A stretch of DNA of 6,492 nucleotides, from NCBI GenBank assembly GCA_021732805.1, contig JAKFUJ010000021.1:1-6492 (forward strand). Direction: 5' to 3'. Below, in pieces: positions 1 to 6,257 of the stretch. This stretch comes from Betaproteobacteria bacterium. Lineage in GTDB: Bacteria > Pseudomonadota > Gammaproteobacteria > Burkholderiales > SG8-41. Under the pieces are notes generated by a model, which was not told the origin of the DNA, did not search any database, and worked only from the letters and a program-made list of their open reading frames with translations. Position numbers and translations under genes: made by a program. Position 1 is the stretch's first letter. Each line of letters begins with the position of its first letter.

Positions 1-696
1 AAACGCCGTCAGCGTAACCTGCTCAGCTATGACAGCCCGACCTTCGGCGGCTTCCAGGTGATGGGTGCGTTCTCCTCGACCAACAGCTCGACCGCGACGA
101 CGAATACGGCAGCCGGCGCCAAGCCGCGCATCTGGTCGCTCGGCGCCACGTTTAAACGCGCCGGCTTTGACCTCGGCGTCGGCTACGAAGAGCACACCAA
201 AGCCTATCCGAACGTGGCGCAACCCGGGCTTTCCACGTTCGCCGGTGACGAGAGCGGCTACCACGTCTCCTTGGCCTATACCCTCGGTCCGGTGAAATTC
301 GGCGGCGTCTTTACCGAGCAGGAAGCCGATACGGCGCCTGGTGCGAATTCCAAGGTCAAGGCCTGGCTTTTGGGCGCGGAATGGAGAATCGCCGGCCCGC
401 ACAATCTGCACTTCAGCTACACCGAAGCGGATGACGTAGAAGGCACGGTCGGTGCAATCCTCGGTGCTGGCGGCACCGCGCGTCCGGCGGTTGTTGCTGC
501 CGGCAACACTGGCGCCAAGCTGTGGCAATTGCGTTATCTTTACAACTTCTCCAAGCGCACCACCGGCTCTGTCGGTTACGTGAGCCTGGACAACGACACC
601 AATGCTTCGTACGACCTCGGTGGCCTGAGTTATGCCGCCGCTGCGTCGGGCGCCAAGCAAAGCGCAATCGCGGTGAGCATCCAGCACCGCTTCTAA
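1..696 (+). CDS. Gram-negative general porin, C-terminal part (5' end outside window)
   Basis: This is the last 231 codons of an outer-membrane trimeric porin that lets small hydrophilic solutes diffuse across the outer membrane. The frame is open from base 1, so the start codon, signal peptide and first strands are missing; the GTG/ATG at 58-63 is internal. The first visible residues (RQRNLLSYDSPTFGGFQV) fit the conserved 'N-S-x-x-Y-x-SP-x-F-x-G' segment of the Burkholderiales-type porin family (Porin_4). Alternating aromatic/polar beta-strand patterns follow, such as GYHVSLAYTLGPVKFGGVFTE and LWQLRYLYNFSKRTTGSVGY. The protein ends in QHRF with a terminal Phe, the signal recognised by the BAM machinery. 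The 'YNFSKRTT..GYV' block near the end is typical of betaproteobacterial porins. A strong terminator lies 42 bases after the stop. Substrate specificity cannot be read from this part. Confidence 0.93.
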   Translation, partial: KRRQRNLLSYDSPTFGGFQVMGAFSSTNSSTATTNTAAGAKPRIWSLGATFKRAGFDLGVGYEEHTKAYPNVAQPGLSTFAGDESGYHVSLAYTLGPVKFGGVFTEQEADTAPGANSKVKAWLLGAEWRIAGPHNLHFSYTEADDVEGTVGAILGAGGTARPAVVAAGNTGAKLWQLRYLYNFSKRTTGSVGYVSLDNDTNASYDLGGLSYAAAASGAKQSAIAVSIQHRF

Positions 697-738
697 GCTG
701 CACACAAGCATTAATTCCGCGTCGTTCAGCGGAACTTC

Positions 739-765
739 AAACGGGCGCCTCGCGCCCGTTTTTTT
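739..765 (+). terminator. Rho-independent terminator of the porin gene
   Basis: A perfect 9-bp stem (AAACGGGCG at 739-747 with CGCCCGTTT at 753-761) has a 5-base loop and runs into four further T residues, giving seven Ts in a row. It sits 42 bases after the porin stop. A second smaller hairpin (TTCCGC 715-720 with GCGGAA 729-734) lies just before it. Read on the minus strand, the same stem lies 16 bases beyond the stop of the convergent glycosyltransferase gene. There it is followed only by GAAG after the stem Ts, so it may act in both directions but should be weaker on that strand. Confidence 0.92.
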
Positions 766-780
766 ATGGGAAAGCGTTAA

Positions 781-3231
781 TCAGGGTTGAATTTTCAGGT
801 AGAGTTTTTCGAGTTCAATGGCAAATGCTGCGGTATCAAACAGCGGTGCAGAGCTTTTTGCCGCTTCGATGCGTGCTACGAGTTCTTTGCGTGTCGCAGG
901 CGCCAGGGCCAGCGCAATTATTCTGGTTTCATATTCAGGGAGCGTGGCAGTAATCAGGTCAGGCAGGTTTGCGGCGGTGAGAATGCTGCCTGAGACTCTG
1001 GCGGCAAAGGTGTCACCGCACAACGCAATCAGCGGACAACCGCACCACAACGCATCGCTGGCCGTGGTGTGCGAGGTGTAGGGAAAAGTATCCAATGCCA
1101 GGTCTGCAACCCGGTAACGCGCCAGATGGTCGGCCAGCGGCACGCGCGGCGCGAATATCAGGCGGTCAGACGATACGCCGGCGGCGACAGCGGCATCATG
1201 CAGATGCGCGGCAGCGAATCGATTGTCATCGACCAGCCACAGCACGCTGCCGGGTACGGCTTGCAGTATGCGCATCCAGGCGGCAAAGACGACTGGCGTG
1301 ATCTTGAAGGTCTGATTGAAGCAGCAGAAGACGACGCCCTGCTCAGGCAGGCCGTATTTTTGGCGGGTCAGCGGTTCGGCAATGATCCGCTTGCGATCAG
1401 TGGGCTGGTAACAATGAGGCATACGCAGCACCTGCTCCGAGCAGGTGTGCTCGGCTCCCGGCGGCAGGATGTACGGATCGGCAATGATGTAATCGATGAA
1501 GCCGGTGCCGGTGGTGCCAGGATAACCCAGCCAGGTGACCTGCACCGGACTCGGACGATGGGCCATGATGTTGAGACGGTCACCGATCGTATAACCCTTG
1601 AGATCGACCAGTATGTCGATGTTGTCCCCGCGAATACGCGTGATGGCCTGATCGTCAGGCTCCCAGGCAATATCGACAAAATGATCGACAGCGGCGGTAA
1701 TGCGCTGCCGCATGGCGCCGGTGTCGCGGGGGCCGTGCGAGTAGGCGTAAATTTCGAAGCGTGAGCGATCGTGCAATTCGAGCATTTCCGCAATCAGATA
1801 GGCCGCGGGGTGTTGCTGAAAATCCGAAGACAGGTAGCCGATGCGCAGCCGCCTGCTGTGGTCGCGATCCGCATGCGCAACCGGCAGTGCATTGAGACGG
1901 TTACCGAAACGCCTGCCGGCCCAGGCGCGGGTATACGCCAGTTGTTGCGCACCGGTCAGGTCTTCTCCGAGCAATGCAAACGGCGTACCGGCCTCTTCTC
2001 CCTGAATCACCTTGGGTCTGAGTTCAGCCCAGGCGGTTGACCAGCGTGCCCAGTCACAGGTGTGGCGGCAATGCTGCACCAGCATGCCCAGCAGTGCGCT
2101 GCTGCCCGTCTGCAGAAAACCGTTGTCGAGTATGGTGATGGCTGCGTCGAGTTCACCGCGTACGATGTGGATTTGCGCGCGCAGGCTGTACGGCCATGTC
2201 AGCTGCGGATCCAGTTCCCCGGCGCGTATTGCAGCGCTATGGGCAGCGTCGAGTTCGCCGGTTTGCAGCAAGCTGTCGCCGAGCGCGGCCCAGCCCGGCG
2301 CGGATTCAGGTTCGCGCTGCGTCAGTTCGCGCAGCCAGCGCACCGCCTCACCGTAACGGCCTTGTGCGCGTGCGACGCTGCCGAGACCTTCGAGGGCGAC
2401 TGACAGGCCGGGCATTGCGGTCAGTGCGGCTTCGAAATGCTGCCGCGCTTCGGCATTGCGGCCAGCCTGCAGCTCCATGCGCCCCAGATTATTGTGGGCA
2501 TGGGGGTGGGACGGGGCGATGCGCAATGCCCGTTGCAGCAGGCGCCCGGCATCAGCCGGCTGTCCGGCCCGATCCATGATGATGCCGAGGTTGACCATGG
2601 CATCGGCATGGCGTGGCTCGAGTTCAAGCACGTGCTCGAAATGCCGCCGGGCGGTATCCAGGTCATCACTGCCCAGCGCCAGTACGCCGAGATTGAAGCG
2701 CGCGTCCAGGTGCCCGGGGGTCGCTTGCAACAGGCTTTCGAATTGCGCGGCGGCGCCGGCAGCGTCGCCGGCAGCGGACAGCGCCTGACCCAGCGCCAGC
2801 AGGCTGTCCGCATCGCCGGGTGTGAGCTGCAGTGCGCGGCGCAAGGGCGCTGTGGCGTCCACTGCGCGGCCTTGATGCAGCAGCGCCAGGCCCAGCCGCA
2901 GCCAGACGGAAGCCGGCGCCCCGGGCAGCAGGGTCGCGCGGCGCAGGACATTGCCGGCCTCGCCGAATTCGCCGAGATTGAGCAGCGCCAGGCCGAGATA
3001 TTCCAGTGTGGTGCCGTCATGCGGGGATGCGGACAGGGCCTGGCGCAAATCACGCGCCGCATCGGCATGTGCACCGCTCATCAGCGCGGCTATGCCGCGC
3101 AGCGCCAATGCTTCCGGATTGCGCGGCGCTTTGGCGAGGATTTCTCCGCAGATCGACAGCGCGCCGGCGACATCGCCGTTGTGCAGCAGATTGCGTGCAT
3201 TGAGCAGCTTGTTGTTCAGTGATGCGGACAT
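781..3231 (-). CDS. TPR-repeat protein with O-GlcNAc transferase (OGT/SPINDLY-type, GT41) catalytic region
   Basis: Predicted 816-residue soluble protein. Residues 1-377 are about eleven tandem 34-residue TPR units, many starting with Pro and carrying the G-Y/L...A...P pattern; such superhelices hold protein substrates. Residues 461-816 match the two catalytic lobes of O-GlcNAc transferases, which move a sugar from a nucleotide-sugar to Ser/Thr (GlcNAc from UDP-GlcNAc in human OGT). Visible family motifs are GYLSSDFQQHPAAYL (His474, like the human active-site His), LKGYTIGDR, HRPSPVQVTWLGYPGT, CFNQTFK (Lys643, like the UDP-binding Lys) and SHTTASDALWCGCP (721-723 HTT). The active site therefore appears intact. 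The sugar donor could differ: plant SPINDLY uses GDP-fucose. The start is uncertain. ATG at 3231 gives a natural N-terminus (MSASLNNKL) but has no clear SD, whereas TTG at 3270 adds 13 residues and has AAAAGG five bases upstream. The gene stands alone, convergent with the porin and divergent from mgtE. Confidence 0.93.
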   Translation of the reverse strand: MSASLNNKLLNARNLLHNGDVAGALSICGEILAKAPRNPEALALRGIAALMSGAHADAARDLRQALSASPHDGTTLEYLGLALLNLGEFGEAGNVLRRATLLPGAPASVWLRLGLALLHQGRAVDATAPLRRALQLTPGDADSLLALGQALSAAGDAAGAAAQFESLLQATPGHLDARFNLGVLALGSDDLDTARRHFEHVLELEPRHADAMVNLGIIMDRAGQPADAGRLLQRALRIAPSHPHAHNNLGRMELQAGRNAEARQHFEAALTAMPGLSVALEGLGSVARAQGRYGEAVRWLRELTQREPESAPGWAALGDSLLQTGELDAAHSAAIRAGELDPQLTWPYSLRAQIHIVRGELDAAITILDNGFLQTGSSALLGMLVQHCRHTCDWARWSTAWAELRPKVIQGEEAGTPFALLGEDLTGAQQLAYTRAWAGRRFGNRLNALPVAHADRDHSRRLRIGYLSSDFQQHPAAYLIAEMLELHDRSRFEIYAYSHGPRDTGAMRQRITAAVDHFVDIAWEPDDQAITRIRGDNIDILVDLKGYTIGDRLNIMAHRPSPVQVTWLGYPGTTGTGFIDYIIADPYILPPGAEHTCSEQVLRMPHCYQPTDRKRIIAEPLTRQKYGLPEQGVVFCCFNQTFKITPVVFAAWMRILQAVPGSVLWLVDDNRFAAAHLHDAAVAAGVSSDRLIFAPRVPLADHLARYRVADLALDTFPYTSHTTASDALWCGCPLIALCGDTFAARVSGSILTAANLPDLITATLPEYETRIIALALAPATRKELVARIEAAKSSAPLFDTAAFAIELEKLYLKIQP

Positions 3232-3303
3232 GGATGGACTGGTTGGAAGGGGGAATGTACAGCAGGCCAAAGATACCTTTTTCCTTGGCGCCTGTTAACA
3301 ATC

Positions 3304-3309
3304 ATTTTA
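3304..3309 (-). promoter_or_regulatory. Possible -10 element for the TPR/OGT gene
   Basis: On the minus strand these bases read TAAAAT (5 of 6 to the sigma-70 -10 consensus). They lie in the gap between the divergent genes and would start transcription near 3297, about 65 bases before the ATG at 3231 or 27 before the TTG at 3270. No good -35 hexamer is seen at 16-18 bases upstream, so this is only a candidate. Confidence 0.3.
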
Positions 3310-3326
3310 TGCGTGACATGTATGTT

Positions 3327-3355
3327 TGGACACTGCAGCGTGATGTACCTAGAAT
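3327..3355 (+). promoter_or_regulatory. Sigma-70 type promoter for mgtE
   Basis: TGGACA at 3327-3332 (5 of 6 to TTGACA), a 17-base spacer and TAGAAT at 3350-3355 (5 of 6 to TATAAT) form a near-consensus promoter. Transcription would begin near 3362. Because the -10 hexamer covers the in-frame ATG at 3354, and all earlier in-frame ATGs lie upstream of the transcript, this promoter argues that mgtE is translated from a codon downstream, such as GTG at 3399. The resulting leader is about 37 bases, too short for a magnesium riboswitch. Confidence 0.55.
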
Positions 3356-3398
3356 GTGGCCGCAGATTCATCCCTTCCATCCGTATCTGGAATCACAC

Positions 3399-4835
3399 GT
3401 GGCCGATCGCCAGGAAATCCGCCCCGGAGTAGAAACGCAGCTCGAACAAGTGATCGAGCTGCTGCATCGGCATGAACTGGTGGAAAACCTGGTGCACCGC
3501 CAGCAAAGCCCGCGCCACGACCTGGTCGAGACGCTGGTGCATCGTCAGCATCTCAGTGCACTGCAGCAGCTGCTTGAACGCATGCATCCGGCCGATATCG
3601 CCTACATCCTCGAGGCGTTGCCGCTGGATCAGCGACTGGTGGTCTGGGATCTGGTCAGGGCCGAGAGCGACGGCGAAATCCTGATCGAAGTCTCGGATGC
3701 GGTGCGCGAGACGCTGATCGCGGACATGAACGAGGGCGAGCTGATCGCCGCCACCGGCCAGCTCGATACCGATGAAATCGCCGACCTTGCGCCCGACCTG
3801 CCGCGCGACGTCATTCTCGACGTGTTCAAATCGCTGTCGACCGAAGAGCGCGAGCAGTTGCGCTCGGCGATGTCGTATCCGGAGGACACCGTCGGCGCGC
3901 TGATGGATTTCGACATGATCGAGGTGCGTGAGGATGTGACGCTGGAGGTGGTATTGCGCTACCTGCGCCGGTTGACGGAGCTCCCCGACCACACCGACCA
4001 GTTGTTTGTGGTGGATCGCAAAGAGAGCCTGCGCGGCCTGTTGCCGGTCAACCGTCTGCTGGTGACCGATCCGGATACGCTGGTCGGCGGGGTCATGATC
4101 CGCGATTTCGCCAGTTTTCACCCGGAACAGGAGGCGCACGATGCCGCCAGCGCGTTCGAGCGCTACGACCTGGTCTCAGCGCCCGTGGTCGATGGCGAAG
4201 GGCACCTGATCGGCCGCATGACGGTGGATGTGGTGGTCGATTACATCCGCGAAGCGAAGGACAGCGAAATCCTGTCCGCCGGCGGTCTGCGCGATGAAGA
4301 AGATCTGTTCGCTTCGGTATGGAAAAGTGTGCGCAACCGCTGGGCGTGGCTGGCAATCAATCTGGTGACCGCATTCATTGCATCACGGGTGATCGGCGTT
4401 TTTGAAAACTCGATTGCACAACTGGTGGCGCTGGCGGCATTGATGCCGATCATTGCCGGCATCGGCGGCAATTCCGGCAACCAGACCACGACCATGATCG
4501 TGCGTGCGCTGGCGCTGGGGCAGATCACCCGCGACAGCGCGCGCAAGCTGTTCCTGAAGGAAATCAGCGTGTCGGCGCTGAACGGACTGATCTGGGGCAG
4601 CGTGGTCGGATTGTTCGCGTTCCTGATTTACCATAACTGGCAACTCGGCCTGGTGATGACCGGCGCAATGGTGCTCAATCTGCTGCTGGCCGCGGTGATG
4701 GGGGTGGCGATTCCGCTGGTGATGGAGAAACTGGGCCGCGATCCGGCCATGGGATCCAGCGTGATGATCACCGCGATCACCGACAGCGGCGGTTTTTTCA
4801 TATTCCTCGGGCTGGCCACGCTGTTTCTGGTGTAA
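3399..4835 (+). CDS. mgtE: MgtE-type magnesium transporter/channel with CBS domains
   Basis: Inner-membrane Mg2+ channel/transporter (SLC41-like). From GTG at 3399 it has 478 residues, the usual MgtE size. An acidic helical N domain (roughly 40-170: LHPADIAYILEALP-like and LDTDEIADLAPDLP segments) precedes a tandem CBS pair (roughly 170-295, with HTDQLFVVD and YDLVSAPVVDGEG). These parts sense intracellular Mg2+ in characterised homologues. Five membrane helices follow from about 317 to 478. They include the family hallmark GGNSGNQ (356-362) and ITDSGGFF, whose Asp462 probably matches the pore Mg2+-binding Asp of Thermus MgtE. The frame stays open upstream to 3219, giving ATGs at 3309, 3318 and 3354. 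A near-consensus promoter covering 3354 and a GGA seven bases before the GTG favour 3399, but an earlier start (up to 45 residues longer) is not excluded. Function is well supported; transport of other divalent ions such as Co2+ is possible. Confidence 0.95.
   Translation: MADRQEIRPGVETQLEQVIELLHRHELVENLVHRQQSPRHDLVETLVHRQHLSALQQLLERMHPADIAYILEALPLDQRLVVWDLVRAESDGEILIEVSDAVRETLIADMNEGELIAATGQLDTDEIADLAPDLPRDVILDVFKSLSTEEREQLRSAMSYPEDTVGALMDFDMIEVREDVTLEVVLRYLRRLTELPDHTDQLFVVDRKESLRGLLPVNRLLVTDPDTLVGGVMIRDFASFHPEQEAHDAASAFERYDLVSAPVVDGEGHLIGRMTVDVVVDYIREAKDSEILSAGGLRDEEDLFASVWKSVRNRWAWLAINLVTAFIASRVIGVFENSIAQLVALAALMPIIAGIGGNSGNQTTTMIVRALALGQITRDSARKLFLKEISVSALNGLIWGSVVGLFAFLIYHNWQLGLVMTGAMVLNLLLAAVMGVAIPLVMEKLGRDPAMGSSVMITAITDSGGFFIFLGLATLFLV
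3471..3548 (+). repeat. Imperfect tandem duplication in the MgtE N-terminus
   Basis: Two 33-base in-frame copies (3471-3503 and 3516-3548, offset 45 bases) encode HELVENLVHRQ and HDLVETLVHRQ. Nine of eleven residues are identical, but codons differ at several third positions, so the duplication is not recent. It precedes the recognised MgtE N domain and would form two consecutive similar helices. Confidence 0.7.
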
Positions 4836-4855
4836 CGGGCGTTCCGCAGCCCGCG

Positions 4856-4861
4856 TAGAAT
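4856..4861 (+). promoter_or_regulatory. Possible -10 element upstream of the sigma/anti-sigma operon
   Basis: TAGAAT (5 of 6 to the sigma-70 -10 consensus, and the same hexamer as in the mgtE promoter) lies 20 bases after the mgtE stop. It would give a leader of about 53 bases containing the hairpin at 4875-4890. No convincing -35 hexamer is seen at the right spacing, so the operon might instead be read through from mgtE or use an activator-dependent promoter. Confidence 0.3.
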
Positions 4862-4874
4862 CATCCGCTGTGCG

Positions 4875-4890
4875 CCGGGAATAATCCCGG
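4875..4890 (+). other. Short GC-rich hairpin between mgtE and the ECF sigma gene
   Basis: CCGGGA (4875-4880) pairs perfectly with TCCCGG (4885-4890) around the loop ATAA. No T-run follows (next bases ACAGCCCC), so it is not a standard intrinsic terminator. It may be an attenuating or mRNA-stabilising structure in the leader of the sigma gene, ending 14 bases before the start of the Shine-Dalgarno sequence. Confidence 0.4.
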
Positions 4891-4920
4891 ACAGCCCCGT
4901 GTTTGAGGAGGAAGCAGCAG

Positions 4921-5439
4921 GTGAATCGACCGGCGTCCCCGTTTGCCGACCAGGCCATGCAGTACATCCCGCGGTTGCGCCGTTATGCGCGCGCACTGAC
5001 GGGAGACGCCAGTGCTGCGGACGATCTGGTGCAGGACGCGCTGGAACGGGCGCTGGTCAAGCAAAAACTGTGGCGCGAGGGCACGGATCTGCGCGCCTGG
5101 CTGTTCACCGTAATGCATAACGTATTCGTGAATCAGGTACGCAGCGCCGCGGTCAGCCGCACGGTGGCGCTGGACGACAGTTTTGCGGACCGGCCGCAGC
5201 CACAGGGCGCCGACCGGCTGGAAATCCGCGACCTCGATGCCGCCTTGCAGGCATTGCCCGAAGAACAGCGCGCAGTGGTGTTGCTGGTGGGACTGGAACA
5301 GATGACATACGACGAAGCAGCGCAGGTACTGGAAGTGCCGATAGGCACGGTGATGTCGCGCTTGTCCCGCGGCCGCGAGCGCCTGCGCCGCTTGATGCAG
5401 GGCATGCCGGATGCGACGCCGCTGAAGGTGGTGAAATGA
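4921..5439 (+). CDS. ECF-family RNA polymerase sigma factor
   Basis: A 172-residue extracytoplasmic-function sigma factor, the usual size, that would direct core RNA polymerase to a stress or envelope regulon. Sigma region 2 spans about residues 12-76, with the region 2.2 core DLVQDALERAL (35-45) and the -10-recognition helix DLRAWLFTVMHNVFVNQ (56-72). A short linker leads to region 4 (about 105-159), whose helix-turn-helix TYDEAAQVLEVPIGTVMSRLSRGRERL recognises the -35 element. The start is GTG at 4921, set by a near-perfect Shine-Dalgarno GAGGAGG (4905-4911) nine bases upstream; the frame extends a few codons further without a better start. The wording of region 2 and the neighbouring gene resemble the ECF26-like group, but subgroup assignment is from memory. 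It is followed by its probable anti-sigma gene, so the two form one operon with regulated sigma release. Confidence 0.95.
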   Translation: MNRPASPFADQAMQYIPRLRRYARALTGDASAADDLVQDALERALVKQKLWREGTDLRAWLFTVMHNVFVNQVRSAAVSRTVALDDSFADRPQPQGADRLEIRDLDAALQALPEEQRAVVLLVGLEQMTYDEAAQVLEVPIGTVMSRLSRGRERLRRLMQGMPDATPLKVVK

Positions 5440-5453
5440 GTACGGTCAAATGA
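5436..5453 (+). other. Five-codon minicistron bridging the sigma and anti-sigma genes
   Basis: ATG at 5436 overlaps the sigma stop (ATGA), reads M-S-T-V-K and stops at TGA 5451-5453, which overlaps the anti-sigma ATG (again ATGA). An AAGGTGG sequence lies just upstream of 5436 at SD distance. Ribosomes ending the sigma gene could restart here and pass on to the anti-sigma start. The frame is directly visible; the coupling role is inference. Simple short-range reinitiation from the sigma stop to 5450 is an alternative. Confidence 0.4.
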
Positions 5454-6205
5454 GCGTGCCGGTGACCGAAATGGAATTGCAGGCCTATGTCGACGGCCAT
5501 TTGCCGGTGACGCGCACTGCCGAGGTCGCTCAGCACCTCGCGCAGCACGAAGAGGATGCGCAGCGGGTGGCGGCGTATCGACGCCACAACGAAACCCTGC
5601 AGAATGCCTATGATCCGCTGCTTGCGGCGGTGATTCCCGCCCGTTTGCAGGCCGGCATGCTGCGCCGTCAACGGCCGTGGCAGCGTTATGCGGTTGCCGC
5701 ACTGTTGATGGCGGCCAGCGGCGTTGCCGGCTGGCACATGCATGCCTATTATGTTGGCGGCGAACGCACCCAGCCGTCCTATCTCGCCCGGGTTGCTGCG
5801 GTGGCCCATGCGGTTTACAGCCCCGAAGTGCGGCATCCGGTCGAAGTCGGCGCCGACCAGGAAGAACACCTGGTGCGCTGGCTGTCAAAACGGCTGGGCG
5901 CCGGATTGAAAATCCCGCATCTTGCGGCGCAGGGTTACACGTTGGTCGGCGGTCGTTTGCTGCCCGGTGAACGCGGACCGGCGGCGCAGTTCATGTATCA
6001 GGACATCAAAGGCCAGCGTCTGACTCTTTATGTAAGAGTCAGCAAAGAAGTGCGCGATCAAACCGCGTTCCGCTTCGCGCAGGAAAACAATGTCGGCGTG
6101 TTCTACTGGATAGACGGTCGACTTGGCTACGCACTATCCGGCGAATCGGATCGCGCCGAGTTGTTGCGCGTCGCCGATGCCGTATACCGGCAACTCAATC
6201 CCTGA
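5450..6205 (+). CDS. Transmembrane anti-sigma factor (RsiW/COG5662-like), cysteine-free
   Basis: A 251-residue single-pass membrane protein expected to bind the upstream ECF sigma factor and keep it inactive. Residues 1-60 form the cytoplasmic anti-sigma domain (ELQAYVDGHLP...VAQHLAQHEEDAQRVAAYRRHNETL), common in COG5662 'transmembrane transcriptional regulators'. Basic residues RRQRPWQR (72-79) precede one membrane helix at about 80-97, placing the C-terminal domain (about 100-251) in the periplasm, where it could sense signal. The protein has no cysteine, so the HxxxCxxC zinc site of classical ZAS anti-sigmas is absent; the histidines at 29 and 33 remain. The gene starts 10 bases after the sigma stop. 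The ATG at 5450 has no SD at normal distance (AAGG is about 20 bases away) and probably depends on coupling through the five-codon frame at 5436-5453. The signal sensed is unknown. Confidence 0.88.
   Translation: MSVPVTEMELQAYVDGHLPVTRTAEVAQHLAQHEEDAQRVAAYRRHNETLQNAYDPLLAAVIPARLQAGMLRRQRPWQRYAVAALLMAASGVAGWHMHAYYVGGERTQPSYLARVAAVAHAVYSPEVRHPVEVGADQEEHLVRWLSKRLGAGLKIPHLAAQGYTLVGGRLLPGERGPAAQFMYQDIKGQRLTLYVRVSKEVRDQTAFRFAQENNVGVFYWIDGRLGYALSGESDRAELLRVADAVYRQLNP
6020..6042. repeat. 9-bp perfect inverted repeat inside the anti-sigma gene
   Basis: CTGACTCTT (6020-6028) and AAGAGTCAG (6034-6042) are exact reverse complements around the five-base spacer TATGT. It lies within the codons for LTLYVRVS in the periplasmic domain. 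It could be an mRNA hairpin or a protein-binding dyad, or it may be chance. Confidence 0.6.
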
Positions 6206-6216
6206 AATTAATCGCA

Positions 6217-6253
6217 GCCTGGCGGTGCAATCCTGATGCACGCATGGCCAGGC
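6217..6253 (+). other. Two-part hairpin after the anti-sigma gene
   Basis: The outer arms GCCTGG (6217-6222) and CCAGGC (6248-6253) enclose the inner arms GTGCA (6225-6229) and TGCAC (6237-6241) with a 7-base loop. It starts 11 bases after the anti-sigma stop, where a terminator or 3' mRNA-protecting structure would be expected. No T-run follows (ACGTCTATTC), so intrinsic termination here would be weak. Confidence 0.4.
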
Positions 6254-6257
6254 ACGT

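Noticed and set aside
58..63. GTG/ATG at 58-63 as the porin start
   Set aside because: The frame is open to base 1 and the upstream residues match the porin family, so these codons are internal.
1069..1764. Long plus-strand open frame opposite the glycosyltransferase gene (231 codons)
   Set aside because: It is antisense to strongly conserved OGT catalytic motifs and has no recognisable domain. Long shadow frames are expected in GC-rich DNA.
2437..3222. Plus-strand open frame of 261 codons opposite the TPR region
   Set aside because: Its Gln/Arg/Gly-rich translation is the mirror of the Ala/Leu-rich TPR repeats and shows no family resemblance.
3356..3398. Magnesium riboswitch ahead of mgtE
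   Set aside because: The predicted leader is only about 37 bases, far shorter than an M-box or other known Mg2+ riboswitch, and no matching structure is seen.
3393..4139. Minus-strand open frame of 248 codons opposite mgtE
   Set aside because: It lies antisense to the MgtE N and CBS domains. Its His/Gln/Arg-rich composition is typical of a shadow frame.
4878..4903. ECF-type autoregulatory promoter (GGAAT, 15 bases, CGTGTT) before the sigma gene
   Set aside because: Transcription would start near 4908-4910, inside the Shine-Dalgarno at 4905-4911, so the mRNA would lose its ribosome site. GGAAT is also part of the hairpin at 4875-4890.
5133..5888. Two overlapping minus-strand open frames opposite the sigma and anti-sigma genes
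   Set aside because: They overlap each other and two well-recognised genes, and neither shows a domain.
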